Assembly (NCBI GenBank): GCA_024277655.1
Contig: JAJRUT010000069.1
Span: 1 to 60,165, forward strand
Reading direction: 5' to 3'
Length of the DNA: 60,165 nucleotides
DNA from: Deltaproteobacteria bacterium
Lineage (GTDB): Bacteria > Desulfobacterota > Desulfobulbia > Desulfobulbales > SURF-16
Both the position numbers and the translations under genes were made by a program. The notes under the pieces are model-generated. The model had not been told where the DNA came from and ran no database searches. It worked only from the letters and a program-made list of their open reading frames with translations. This document shows, in pieces, positions 17,926 through 26,831 of the stretch (positions are counted from its first letter, which is position 1; each line of letters opens with the position of its first letter).

Positions 17926-19515
17926 ATGGCTGGAGTTAAAGATATCGTTGAACAGGTTAAAACAATTGTTCAAAGTTTGAGTTTGGTACAGAAGGTTATT
18001 GCCGTAGCCGTTGTTGGGGTGGTTGTGATTGGCATGTTGAGCCTTACCCTTATGTCAAGTAAACCCGAAATGAAGGTGCTCTATGCCAATCTTGCTAGTG
18101 ATGATGCCAGCAGAATCGTCGCTAAATTAAAAGAGCAGCGCATTCCTTACGAACTTGCGGCAAATGGTACAGCCATTATGGTGGGGGGCGGGAATGTCCA
18201 TGAAATAAGGTTAACCATGGCTGGCGATGGTCTCCCCCGGGGAGGCGGTGTTGGTTTTGAGATCTTTGACAAGACCAATCTCGGGACCACCGATTTTGTC
18301 CAGCGTTTAAATTATGTTCGGGCCTTGCAGGGCGAACTTGCTCGAACTATCAGTAGTTTTGAAAAGATAAGGGCTGCCCGCGTGCACGTGGCGCAACCAA
18401 AAGATTCTGTTTTTGTCGAAGAATCCAAACCTCCCACAGCATCAATCAGTGTTACCCTTAATGGCCGAGGTAAGCTCAGTAAGAGTGAGATCCGCGCCAT
18501 CATTAACCTTGTTGGTAGTGCGGTCACAGGGCTTACCGAAGAAAATATCACTCTTGTCGATACCGCAGGTCACCTTCTCTTTAGAAAGGAGGGTGATTCA
18601 GACTCAATGATGTCGGCCACTCAGCTTGATTATCAACGTAAAATTGAAACCACCATGCGCCGGAAACTTGAAACAATGTTTGAAGAAATTGTCGGAGTGC
18701 ATAAAGTTATTGCTCGGGTGAATGCTGATGTTGACTTTAACCATGTGGATATTGCCGAGGAGGCCTTTGATCCTGAGGTACAGGTCGTGCGTTCGGAGCA
18801 AATTATGGCAGAGAGTGATGGCGCATTAGATCCCCAAGAGGGGATTCCCGGAGTGAAGGGCCAGCTTGCCACCTTTACCGATGCCGGTGAGGGCGGGGCT
18901 GGGGCTGGTAGTTTTAGTCGCAGGAATATCACTAAGAATTACGAGATTAGCCGAACCACCACCAGAACCAAAAAGGCGGTTGGGGTCATCAGGAAGATCT
19001 CTGTGGCCATCATGGTGGATGGAAACTATAAGAATGTTGACAAGGCTGGAGTGGTTACCAAAGAGTATGTACCACGTTCCGAGGCTGAGATTGCCGCATT
19101 TCTTACCATGGCCAGAAATGCCGTTGGTTTTGATGGTGATCGGGGGGACACAGTGGAGGTTAAATCTATGCCGTTCTATCTCTCCCAGTATATGGAGCCA
19201 AAGCAGGATATTTTTGAGAAATATAAGGGTCTTGTGGCTCAGATGGCCCTGCCCCTTGTTCTACTCATGGTGGCGGCTGGTTTTGTTATGTTTGTGGTAA
19301 AACCTTTTTTCCGCCTTATGACTCAACAGCAATTGGCCGCTCAGCGTGCTGCCGAGCAAGCCGAGAGGGAGTTGCACCCGGATGAGGTTGAGGATGAGGA
19401 TTTTAGCCTGACACCACTTGGGATGAGTGATAAGGAGCGTATCTATAAATTGGCCCAGTCTGATCCAGACCGGGCTGCCGATCTGGTACGACGCTGGTTA
19501 CGGGAGGAGGTGTAA
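17926..19515 (+). CDS. fliF: Flagellar MS-ring protein FliF
   Basis: FliF builds the MS ring in the inner membrane. The 529-residue protein has an N-terminal transmembrane helix (about 23-44) and periplasmic ring-building domains (KVLYANLASDDASRIV; GVGFEIFDKTNLGTTDFVQR). A Gly/Ala-rich loop lies near residue 325, and a second transmembrane helix at about 440-462. The C-terminal cytoplasmic tail (RAADLVRRWLREEV) binds FliG. fliG starts 3 bp after the stop. Confidence 0.96.
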   Translation: MAGVKDIVEQVKTIVQSLSLVQKVIAVAVVGVVVIGMLSLTLMSSKPEMKVLYANLASDDASRIVAKLKEQRIPYELAANGTAIMVGGGNVHEIRLTMAGDGLPRGGGVGFEIFDKTNLGTTDFVQRLNYVRALQGELARTISSFEKIRAARVHVAQPKDSVFVEESKPPTASISVTLNGRGKLSKSEIRAIINLVGSAVTGLTEENITLVDTAGHLLFRKEGDSDSMMSATQLDYQRKIETTMRRKLETMFEEIVGVHKVIARVNADVDFNHVDIAEEAFDPEVQVVRSEQIMAESDGALDPQEGIPGVKGQLATFTDAGEGGAGAGSFSRRNITKNYEISRTTTRTKKAVGVIRKISVAIMVDGNYKNVDKAGVVTKEYVPRSEAEIAAFLTMARNAVGFDGDRGDTVEVKSMPFYLSQYMEPKQDIFEKYKGLVAQMALPLVLLMVAAGFVMFVVKPFFRLMTQQQLAAQRAAEQAERELHPDEVEDEDFSLTPLGMSDKERIYKLAQSDPDRAADLVRRWLREEV

Positions 19516-19518
19516 GTT

Positions 19519-20538
19519 ATGGCAGATCAAGGTAATCCCGATAGTCTCACTGGTCCTGAGAAGGCAGCTGTCTTTTTACTGATGCTAGGGGAGGACTACG
19601 CCTCCGATGTGTTTAAGCGCCTCGATGATGAAGAGATTCGTTCGGTTGGTCGGCAGATGGCCAAGATTGACCGGGTTGACAAGGACGATGTGGCTGCTCT
19701 GCTTGCCGAGTTTCAGGGGGACGCCGGTGGTGATGAGATCTTCCTTTCCGGTGATGATATGCTTGAGTCAGCCCTGCGCCGCGCCCTTACTGGTGAGAAG
19801 GCTGGCGAAATTCTTGATGATATCCGTTCTGACTGGCGTCTGACCCTGTTTCAAAAGGCTCGGAAACTTGAGCCTGAAATTTTGGTTAACTTCTTACGTA
19901 ATGAGCATCCGCAAACTATTTCTCTGGTGCTGTCGGTACTTGAATCGACCCAGGCCGCAATTATTCTTGCGGATCTAAAAGAAGAAACCCAGGTGGAAGT
20001 GGTTATGCGTATGGCTGAGCTTGATAAGGTCAGTCCCGATGTCCTGGTTGAGGTTGACCGTGTATTGCAGGATGAACTCCTCTCTGTGGAAGGCATGGAA
20101 GGGCAGCGCCTTGGTGGTGTTGAGGCTGTGGCCGAGATTCTTAACAATGCCGATCGTGCCCTTGAAGCCCAGGTTCTTGAAGGAGTTGAGGAGCAGCGTG
20201 AAAGTTTGGCTGAAGAGATTCGTAGGCTGATGTTTGTCTTTGAAGATCTGATGACAGTTGATGACCGCGGTATCATGTCAATTCTCAAGGAAGTGTCAAC
20301 TGATGACCTTAAACTTGCCTTGAAGACCGCCTCCGAGGATCTGCAGGATAAGGTTTTTGGTAATATGAGTCAGCGTGCTGTGGAGATGCTTAAAGAGGAT
20401 ATGGAAATTATGGGGCCGACACGACTAAAAGATGTCGAGGGCGCCCAACAGGCCATTATCAAGATTGCCAAGCGTCTGGAACAGGAAGGTAAGGTGCAAC
20501 TATCCGCTGGTGGCGGAGGAGAGGACGAATTTGTCTAG
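19519..20538 (+). CDS. fliG: Flagellar motor switch protein FliG
   Basis: FliG is the rotor protein that contacts MotA and transmits switching. The 339-residue protein has the N-terminal FliF-binding part (GPEKAAVFLLMLGEDYA), the EHPQ motif of the middle domain (NEHPQTISLVLSVL), and the C-terminal torque helix with charged residues (LMTVDDRGIMSILKEV). A Gly-rich tail ends the protein. The stop lies 8 bases inside the fliH reading frame, whose ribosome site is within the fliG 3' end. Confidence 0.96.
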   Translation: MADQGNPDSLTGPEKAAVFLLMLGEDYASDVFKRLDDEEIRSVGRQMAKIDRVDKDDVAALLAEFQGDAGGDEIFLSGDDMLESALRRALTGEKAGEILDDIRSDWRLTLFQKARKLEPEILVNFLRNEHPQTISLVLSVLESTQAAIILADLKEETQVEVVMRMAELDKVSPDVLVEVDRVLQDELLSVEGMEGQRLGGVEAVAEILNNADRALEAQVLEGVEEQRESLAEEIRRLMFVFEDLMTVDDRGIMSILKEVSTDDLKLALKTASEDLQDKVFGNMSQRAVEMLKEDMEIMGPTRLKDVEGAQQAIIKIAKRLEQEGKVQLSAGGGGEDEFV

Positions 20539-21238
20539 TATTGTAGAGGTTAAACCTCCAAAAGATGATGATCGGCATTTTGTGTCTTTTGAAACCATGG
20601 TTGGTGCTGAGGAGGAAGCCGTGGTCCCAGCGCCCCTTAAGCTTGCCCAGGCAGAACTGGAAAGGGTGGAGGTCGAAACGGCCAAGCGCATAACCCAGGC
20701 AAAGTCTGAGGTTGAGCAGATTAAAAAGGAGGCGTATGACCTCGGTTTTGCCAAGGGGCAGGAGGAGGGATTAAAGGCTGGGCAGAGCTCCTTTGATGAA
20801 AAACTTGCAGGTCTTGCTGGACAGATCGGCAGCCTTGCCGGTGAGCTGGAGCGATTGCTACGGGACAATGAAGCCGAACTTTTATCTCTTATCCGTGCTA
20901 TGGTGGAAAAACTGGTGAATCACGAGGTGTCAGTGAACCATAAGGTCATTGAGGGATGTTTGGCCAAGGCCATGACCTATGTGGTGGGCCAGTCCAAGGT
21001 GGTTGTTCATCTTAATCCGGAAGATTTTTTAACCATTAAGGAGGTGGTGATGGAAAACCCTCTTTTTCTTGATAGTTCCGGTAGGGTTGAACTCATGGAA
21101 GACTTGGCGGTGAGCCAGGGGGGGTGTTTGCTGGTTACGACCTTTGGTGAGATTGATGCTACCCTTGAAAATCGTAAGGCCAAGCTCGACCAGGCCGTGG
21201 AACAGGCATTTCTGGCGGCACTGTCCGAGGTGGGATAA
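20531..21238 (+). CDS. fliH: Flagellar assembly protein FliH
   Basis: FliH is the peripheral stalk-like regulator of the FliI export ATPase. The 235-residue protein has an acidic N-terminal part, a coiled-coil centre with repeated small residues (FAKGQEEGLKAGQ), and a C-terminal domain with VVVHLNPEDF and GRVELMEDLAVSQGGCLL. TTG 20531 is the likely start, because GGAGGAGAGG lies just upstream. The open frame extends further back, but only as the out-of-frame shadow of fliG. It overlaps fliG by 8 bases. Confidence 0.9.
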   Translation: MSSIVEVKPPKDDDRHFVSFETMVGAEEEAVVPAPLKLAQAELERVEVETAKRITQAKSEVEQIKKEAYDLGFAKGQEEGLKAGQSSFDEKLAGLAGQIGSLAGELERLLRDNEAELLSLIRAMVEKLVNHEVSVNHKVIEGCLAKAMTYVVGQSKVVVHLNPEDFLTIKEVVMENPLFLDSSGRVELMEDLAVSQGGCLLVTTFGEIDATLENRKAKLDQAVEQAFLAALSEVG

Positions 21239-21396
21239 TAGCGTAAGGCGTATCCAACGTCCAGTTGTTGACTTAAAAGAAGGGCTGTTTTTCTATTTAG
21301 ACAAGGTAGTTCCTTCGTTATGGCTCTTCAACCCTGAAGTTTGGCCGGGGTGTTGTAAAGTATATCTCCTGAAATTAGTCCGGGATTAATAAAAAA

Positions 21397-22704
21397 ATGC
21401 TCAATCTTTCACGTTGTTTAGATATTGTCCAGCAAACTGATCTCATCGCCATTCGTGGCCGGGTGAGTCAGGTGATTGGTATGGTGATAGAGAGCGATGG
21501 TCCTGGTATTCCGGTGGGATCCATGTGTGAGGTGGATATCTACAAGGGGCAGGGGAGAATTCCGGCTGAGGTTGTAGGCTTTCGGGAGGGAAAGTCCCTG
21601 CTTATGCCCCTTGGCGAGATGCGTGGGGTCGAGCCTGGTGCCATTATTCGCTTGGTGGGCGGTCAGCCAACCGTTGCGGTGGGCAACGGTCTGCTTGGTA
21701 GGATTATTGATGGTCTGGGTAAGCCCATGGATGGTAAGGGGGCCATTATTAGTGAAGATCATTATCCCTTATATGCTGAACCTCTAAATCCCATGACGAG
21801 GGAGCGTATCACAGAACCGGTTGATGTTGGGGTGCGGGCCATAAATGGTTTGCTGACCCTGGGTAAAGGGCAACGCATTGGCATTATGGCGGGTTCCGGG
21901 GTTGGTAAGTCGACCCTGCTTGGCATGATAGCTAGGAATACCGCAGCTGATGTCTCGGTTATTGCCCTTATTGGTGAGCGGGGGCGTGAGCTTAAAGATT
22001 TTATCGAGCGGGATTTGGGGCCTGAGGGTCTTGCCCGTTCGGTAGTAATTGTCGCCACCTCCGATCAGGCTCCCCTTGTCCGGATGCGGGGCGCCTATCT
22101 TGCCATGGCTGTCTCTGAGTTTTTTAGGGATCAAAAACGAGATGTGATCCTGATGATGGACTCCGTCACCCGGTATGCCATGAGTGCCCGTGAGGTTGGC
22201 CTTGCCATTGGTGAACCGCCCACCTCAAGGGGCTATACCCCGTCAGTTTTCTCCCAACTGCCTAAACTGCTTGAGCGAGCTGGTACCTGTGAGGGCAAGG
22301 GATCGATTACCGGGATATATACAGTGCTTGTGGAGGGTGATGATATGAATGAACCCATCGGTGATGCCGTCCGTTCCATTGTTGATGGTCATGTGGTGCT
22401 CAGTCGCGATCTTGCCAACCGGGCCCATTATCCGGCCATCGAAATTCTCGGTTCTGTCTCGCGGTGTATGACTGATGTGGTGAGTGAGGAGCAGAAACAG
22501 AAGGCCCACGAGTTGCTCAGTCTGCTTGCCACTTACCGTAAATCAGAGGATTTGATTAATATTGGGGCCTATGCCGCCGGTTCCAATGGTGCTATCGACC
22601 GCGCCATTGCCCATATCGATGCCATTAACGGTTATTTATGTCAAGCTGTTGACGAAGACGCCGATTTTACATCCAGCGTAAACGATTTACTGGGTTTGTT
22701 ATAA
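21397..22704 (+). CDS. fliI: Flagellum-specific ATPase FliI
   Basis: FliI is the F1-beta-like ATPase that powers flagellar export. The 435-residue protein has Walker A AGSGVGKS (about 165-172), the block VIALIGERGREL, Walker B VILMMDSVTRYAM, and the family segment PPTSRGYTPSVF. It has normal family length. A gap of 158 bp without recognisable features separates it from fliH, unusually large for this otherwise compact operon. Confidence 0.96.
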   Translation: MLNLSRCLDIVQQTDLIAIRGRVSQVIGMVIESDGPGIPVGSMCEVDIYKGQGRIPAEVVGFREGKSLLMPLGEMRGVEPGAIIRLVGGQPTVAVGNGLLGRIIDGLGKPMDGKGAIISEDHYPLYAEPLNPMTRERITEPVDVGVRAINGLLTLGKGQRIGIMAGSGVGKSTLLGMIARNTAADVSVIALIGERGRELKDFIERDLGPEGLARSVVIVATSDQAPLVRMRGAYLAMAVSEFFRDQKRDVILMMDSVTRYAMSAREVGLAIGEPPTSRGYTPSVFSQLPKLLERAGTCEGKGSITGIYTVLVEGDDMNEPIGDAVRSIVDGHVVLSRDLANRAHYPAIEILGSVSRCMTDVVSEEQKQKAHELLSLLATYRKSEDLINIGAYAAGSNGAIDRAIAHIDAINGYLCQAVDEDADFTSSVNDLLGLL

Positions 22705-22828
22705 GAAGGTTTTTCTAAGGGTATCCACACCGAAATTTCCGGAATGGGGCTCCCTTGAGTAAACCTTGAGCCCTTTTAACGTACTGATCGGCATCGCTAA
22801 ATTTTAACTATGTAACCCGGCAAAAAAA

Positions 22829-23266
22829 ATGTTCACTTTCAGATTAGAGGCCGTGCGCACCATTCGCATGAATAATGAAGAGCAGGCCCTGATGCGACTT
22901 GGCCGTGAACAGACCATTTTGCAAAATCAGAAGATGCAATTGGCGGATTTTATCAAGGCGCGATCTGAGATGGTTGTAAGTTTGGCCACCAAGGAAAAAG
23001 AAAATGTCTCAGGGGCATTTATTCGTCTGTATACCGATGCAATTCGGGGTAAGGATCAGCAGATTGCGCTTTTAATGGCAGATATTGTAAGCCAGGAGGG
23101 TGTGGTGAAAAAAACTCGGTTTGAACTTAACGAAAAGATCAAGGAGCGAAAGGTTATAGATATTTTGTATGATCGTGATTATGCTACTTTTTTAGTTGAA
23201 GAACGCAAGCGTGAGCAGGATGAAAGTGACGAAATGGCAGTACTTCGCTATGGAGGGTCTGCATGA
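22829..23266 (+). CDS. fliJ: Flagellar export protein FliJ
   Basis: The 145-residue, almost fully alpha-helical protein is rich in Q, E, K and R, and lies directly after fliI, as FliJ does. It starts MFTFRLEAVRTIR, typical of FliJ proteins, followed by coiled-coil heptads. FliJ is the central-stalk-like partner of FliI and a chaperone escort. The identification is mainly by position, size and the N-terminal block. It overlaps the next gene by 4 bases. Confidence 0.85.
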   Translation: MFTFRLEAVRTIRMNNEEQALMRLGREQTILQNQKMQLADFIKARSEMVVSLATKEKENVSGAFIRLYTDAIRGKDQQIALLMADIVSQEGVVKKTRFELNEKIKERKVIDILYDRDYATFLVEERKREQDESDEMAVLRYGGSA

Positions 23267-23778
23267 AGCAAAAGCAACGAGTATTCCCCCACTGGATAGC
23301 CTTGATACCTTTAGTTATGGTTCTCGGCTTATGGGGGCCCTGTGAGATTTGGGCGGGTAATAAGCCTGTCACCGTGACCTCTGAGGAGATGAAGTTTTCG
23401 CACTCTTTGCAAAGGCGGGAGCAGGTTGTTTTGCAAAGAGAACAGGAGCTGAAAATCCAGCAGGAACAGCTTGAGATTCTGCGAAAGGATATTGATAGTA
23501 AGCTTGTGAATATTACGGCATTACAAAAGGATATATCTGAAAAGCTTGCTGAACTTAAAGCGATTCAGGACGTGGAGTTTAAAAACCTTATCAAGATCTA
23601 TTCCACCATGAGTGCGTCCAAGGTGTCTCCTCTTCTAAATGAAATGGATGATCGCAATGTGGCCCGGATTCTCAGGGCCATGAAAAACGATCTGGTGGCC
23701 AAAATCATCCCCAAACTTGAGCCACGTAAGGCGGTTCGGGTCAGTCGTATTCTGGGTAGGATTGACGAGACGCCGTAG
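23263..23778 (+). CDS. MotE-like protein (MgtE N-domain-like, flagellar operon)
   Basis: The 171-residue protein has an N-terminal hydrophobic segment (WIALIPLVMVLGLWG), a coiled coil (about 45-105), and a C-terminal segment of the MgtE intracellular-domain type (SASKVSPLLNEMDDRNVARI, then RKAVRVSRILGRI). That architecture matches MotE proteins, which in some bacteria help MotC or FliL function at the stator. It overlaps fliJ by 4 bases and ends this gene run; no terminator is obvious after it. Confidence 0.75.
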   Translation: MKQKQRVFPHWIALIPLVMVLGLWGPCEIWAGNKPVTVTSEEMKFSHSLQRREQVVLQREQELKIQQEQLEILRKDIDSKLVNITALQKDISEKLAELKAIQDVEFKNLIKIYSTMSASKVSPLLNEMDDRNVARILRAMKNDLVAKIIPKLEPRKAVRVSRILGRIDETP

Positions 23779-23957
23779 GTGGGTACGGTGTCTGGTTTTC
23801 TTCTATTGTTTCAGGTAGCCGTGGGGCAATAGGCGAATGGAAAGAGAAATTGCTAGACTGAGAAAAAACATACTGTCCTCCTTGTACTAGGTTGATCCGT
23901 TTATGCGGAAATAAAGTAACGCCTTGAGGCGACCTCTATGTAAAAAAGGGCTACAAA

Positions 23958-24590
23958 TTAGTTTCCAAACATCTCTGGGGTGCGTATCACGCCCACCACT
24001 TTGCCCTGCACCATTACTTCTTCAAAACCATAGGTCATGACGGAAAATTCATTATTTTCCGGATGAAGTTCTACGCAGGTATCTTTTAAATAAAACCGTT
24101 TTACCGTGGCCTCCTCGTCATGGATAAGGGCCACGATTATTTCGCCATTTCTAGCGAATTGTCTCGGTTCACAAATAACCAGATCTCCAGATAAAATCCC
24201 TGCGTCATGCATGGAGTCCCCTGTCACCCGCAGACTAAAGAGGTTGTCGCCCCGAAAATGATCGGGGTCAAGTTTAATGGTGCCGTCCCATTGTTGCTGG
24301 GCATAGAGGGGGAGTCCTGCGGCAACGTCTCCGATAATTGGTGTTTCACGCAATTGACCTGTTGCCTGGGGGGTAGCCCCTCTTTTCAGCACCCTGATGT
24401 CCCGGCTGTAATGTCCCTCACGAATCACATACCCCTTCTCGGTGAGGGTCTTAATCTGTTGGGCCACGGCAGCGTGACTGATACCTAGGTCACTGGCTGC
24501 TTGGCGCAGACTGGGGGCATGGCCATGCTCTGTGATTTCTTGTTCAAGGTAAGAAAGGCACCGTTGCTGTTTGGGGCTGAGTTCGTTCAT
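23958..24590 (-). CDS. lexA: LexA repressor (SOS response)
   Basis: LexA represses DNA-damage genes and self-cleaves when RecA is activated. With the start at ATG 24590 the protein has 210 residues. It has an N-terminal winged helix (PSLRQAASDLGISHAAVAQQ), the Ala91-Gly92 cleavage site in DVAAGLP, catalytic S126 in TGDSMHDAGI and K164 in EEATVKRF. The frame continues upstream to ATG 24638, adding 16 residues that do not fit the family; no ribosome site decides. The recognition helix differs from E. coli LexA, so the operator may differ from the enterobacterial SOS box. Confidence 0.9.
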   Translation of the reverse strand: MNELSPKQQRCLSYLEQEITEHGHAPSLRQAASDLGISHAAVAQQIKTLTEKGYVIREGHYSRDIRVLKRGATPQATGQLRETPIIGDVAAGLPLYAQQQWDGTIKLDPDHFRGDNLFSLRVTGDSMHDAGILSGDLVICEPRQFARNGEIIVALIHDEEATVKRFYLKDTCVELHPENNEFSVMTYGFEEVMVQGKVVGVIRTPEMFGN

Positions 24591-24799
24591 TTTAGAGGTT
24601 TGTTGAGGTAATGCCCGGTTAAGAAATTGCACAGCCATAAAGCCGGAGACAAGCGTTGTTTATCTTCGCTGGTGGCATAAAAAGATCTTGATTTCGGAGT
24701 TTCATAGGTTCTCTTACCTCTAAGTTCACTACGTCAAAAAAATAAATCACGTGAATTTTCACTGATATAAGGTGAGTTTTTGACTGCGTTCACAAAGAA

Positions 24800-24896
24800 A
24801 ATACTACGATTTTTTCTGGATGACGCTACGACAAACAACACTTTTCTCCTCAGCAGGTAAGCCACGACTCCGAGAGTCTAACCGGACACTGCTGGT
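24800..24896 (+). repeat. Possible diverged third copy of the EPS-flanking element
   Basis: This stretch shares two blocks, in the same order, with the elements at 27719-27924 (minus) and 32856-32996 (plus). Around 24810 it reads TTTTCTGGATGACGC, against TTTTCTGATGACGC in the 27.8-kb copy. At 24856 it has GGTAAGC followed by GACTCCGA. The 24.8-kb copy can also fold as CAGCAG (24851-24856) with CTGCTG (24889-24894) around a GACTC/GAGTC hairpin. The first block seen in the other two copies is absent, so membership is uncertain. Confidence 0.4.
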
Positions 24897-24910
24897 TTGT
24901 TTAGGTCGTT

Positions 24911-24945
24911 TTTACAAATGTATACAAAACATTTACATTTGTAAA
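24911..24945. repeat. Perfect 11-bp inverted repeat upstream of lexA
   Basis: TTTACAAATGT (24911-24921) and ACATTTGTAAA (24935-24945) are exact reverse complements separated by 13 bases. The region is very AT-rich and has no T-run directly after it, so it looks more like a dimeric operator than a terminator. It lies about 320 bp from the lexA start. Confidence 0.6.
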
Positions 24946-25220
24946 GTACAAAGATACATTTTGTTATGAACTCCGGAGAAGCGCAGGAGCTGCTTTGCTC
25001 ATTATTTAGGGTGAGGGGTGAGGGGAAGAGGGGCACTCTATGGAAGTATGCCATAAAGTTTAAAACTTCTAATTTTAGTTAAGCATTAGGGACTAACAAC
25101 GAAGTGAAGGAGGGTGTTTTATTCACATTCTAAAATTCTTGATTTTCATCTTCAACCTTGCAGTGAATAGATACGAAACATCTGAGATGTCTCTGTTGGG
25201 GAAATAATAGATTTAAAAAA

Positions 25221-26774
25221 TCACGTGCCGTTTAGGTTGATACCATATTTCTTTATTTTGGTATAAAAGGCTGTTTTGCCAATTTTGAGCGCCTGGATTG
25301 CCAGGGAGGCATCGCCTCTGGTTTTATCGAGTGTGTACTCGATAAGATCTTTTTCTGTGTGGGCTATAGTGTCTTTGAGTGAATGGTTGGTAAGTTGCGC
25401 TGTTAAATCTTCAAAATAATCCTGGGTGTTATTTTCATGCCTGTAGTCATTGAACTTTATATTATCAACGTTGATCATCGAATCTTTTGCTGTGAGTACA
25501 GCACGATGAAGAACGTTTTTAAGTTCTCTGATATTCCCAGGCCAACGATGTTGAAGGAGCTTATCTATCAGTTCATTGGGGACAAAAGTAATGGTCTTGT
25601 CAAATCTTTTTCTAAAAAGAGTGATAAAATGAATGGTTAAGTGGAGTATATCCTCCTTGCGTTCTCGCAGAGGGGGAACATGAATATCTATCACGCTAAG
25701 GCGGTAGTATAAATCGAGACGAAACTCTTTGTTCTTTATGGCAAGGCGGAGGTCTTTATTTGTTGCAGCAATGATCCTGACATTGACCTTTATAGGGTGA
25801 CTTCCACCGACTCTTTTTATTTCACCATTTTGGAGAACGCGCAGGATGGATGATTGCATTCTGGGGGTGATGTCACCTATCTCATCCAGAAAAATAGTGC
25901 CATTGTCAAAGGTTTCGAAATGACCTTTCTTTAGGGCGTTTGCTCCGGTAAAGGCGCCTTTTTCGTGACCAAATAGTTCACTCTCGAGGAGCTCATCAGT
26001 GAGGGAGCTGCAGTTGATGGCAAGAAACGGTTTGTTGGCCCTTTTGCTGTTTTTGTGCAGGAGTTCAGCTACGACTTCTTTTCCTGTTACTGATTCTCCC
26101 GTTATGAGGATGGTGGAGTCGGTTGGGCCTACTTGATGGATCATGGCACGGATGGCTTTGATCTCTTTGCATTTGCCGATCATACCATCGTGCTCTCGCA
26201 TTTGGTTAAGCTTGTTTTTCAGGAGATTCATTTCCTCATTAAGCTGATCTCTTATCTGTTGGCTTTCCTGGAGCTCTTTGATTTTCTCGGTGAGAATTGT
26301 TTCAAGGTCAAAGTCGAACTGGGCAATTTCTTTTTCTATTGCAACTCTGCGAGTGATATCTCGCATGATGAGCATCATGAGGTGGTGACCTTCGTACCCT
26401 AAAAAAGGCATGTAGGTGTATTCGATGGTAAGATCTTTGATCGCAATGACAGTTGGAGTATCTTTGTGTTTATAATTGATGGTGAGGGTAAGGGGGCACT
26501 TTGAAGCGCAGTTATCGTTGGCGTTACACAGGTGGGTAGAGCATAATTCGCCATGGAGTGGCCCAAAGACTCGGAGGGCACTTTTGTTCATATGCTGGAT
26601 AAGCCTATCCTCTGAAATGAGGAAAATCATTTCTGGCAGGATATCTAGGAGGGCTTTGTGGTTTGTTACAAGACGCTGGATTTCCTTATCTGAGTCTGTA
26701 ATTACAGGTAATGTTATGGTCGTGTTTTGGGATGAGGTGGTTGCTCTGTTAAATATGTCTGCCAATCTCTGCAA
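25221..26774 (-). CDS. PAS-domain sigma-54 regulator of the EPS locus (inferred target)
   Basis: The 517-residue protein has a PAS-like sensor domain (about 35-145), a coiled-coil linker (about 150-205), an AAA+ domain and a Fis-type helix-turn-helix (DASLAIQALKIGKTAFYTKI). The AAA+ domain carries GAFTGA and FLDEIGD, with Walker A GESVTGKE (Val where Gly is usual). The PAS region contains four clustered cysteines, C-x4-C-x5-C-x3-C, a possible metal or redox site. It is downstream of the EPS genes on the same strand, so control of that locus is a fair inference. No start codon is strongly marked; I keep the longest frame. Confidence 0.85.
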   Translation of the reverse strand: MQRLADIFNRATTSSQNTTITLPVITDSDKEIQRLVTNHKALLDILPEMIFLISEDRLIQHMNKSALRVFGPLHGELCSTHLCNANDNCASKCPLTLTINYKHKDTPTVIAIKDLTIEYTYMPFLGYEGHHLMMLIMRDITRRVAIEKEIAQFDFDLETILTEKIKELQESQQIRDQLNEEMNLLKNKLNQMREHDGMIGKCKEIKAIRAMIHQVGPTDSTILITGESVTGKEVVAELLHKNSKRANKPFLAINCSSLTDELLESELFGHEKGAFTGANALKKGHFETFDNGTIFLDEIGDITPRMQSSILRVLQNGEIKRVGGSHPIKVNVRIIAATNKDLRLAIKNKEFRLDLYYRLSVIDIHVPPLRERKEDILHLTIHFITLFRKRFDKTITFVPNELIDKLLQHRWPGNIRELKNVLHRAVLTAKDSMINVDNIKFNDYRHENNTQDYFEDLTAQLTNHSLKDTIAHTEKDLIEYTLDKTRGDASLAIQALKIGKTAFYTKIKKYGINLNGT

Positions 26775-26831
26775 GAAGCTCTGCGAGTGTTTTGGCTAAA
26801 AATCATGTGATGAGGATTAAGCTTAAGTAGC

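Larger units (their letters stand above)
24591..25220. other. Long non-coding region upstream of lexA
   Basis: These 630 bases lie between the lexA start and the 3' end of the PAS/sigma-54 regulator, both on the minus strand, so only lexA needs a promoter here. Contents are a possible third copy of a repeated element (24800-24896), a perfect 11-bp inverted repeat (24911-24945) and a purine-rich array of period 7 (about 25008-25035). A 38-codon open frame at 24966-25082 on the plus strand has no recognisable family and I do not call it a gene. Confidence 0.6.

Noticed and set aside
24740-24775. Classical enterobacterial SOS box in front of lexA
   Set aside because: No CTG-N10-CAG type site is found near the start; GTGAA/TTCAC near 24750 is too short to call.
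24966-25082. 38-codon plus-strand open frame starting ATGAACTCC
   Set aside because: No ribosome site and no recognisable family, and it includes the low-complexity heptamer array.
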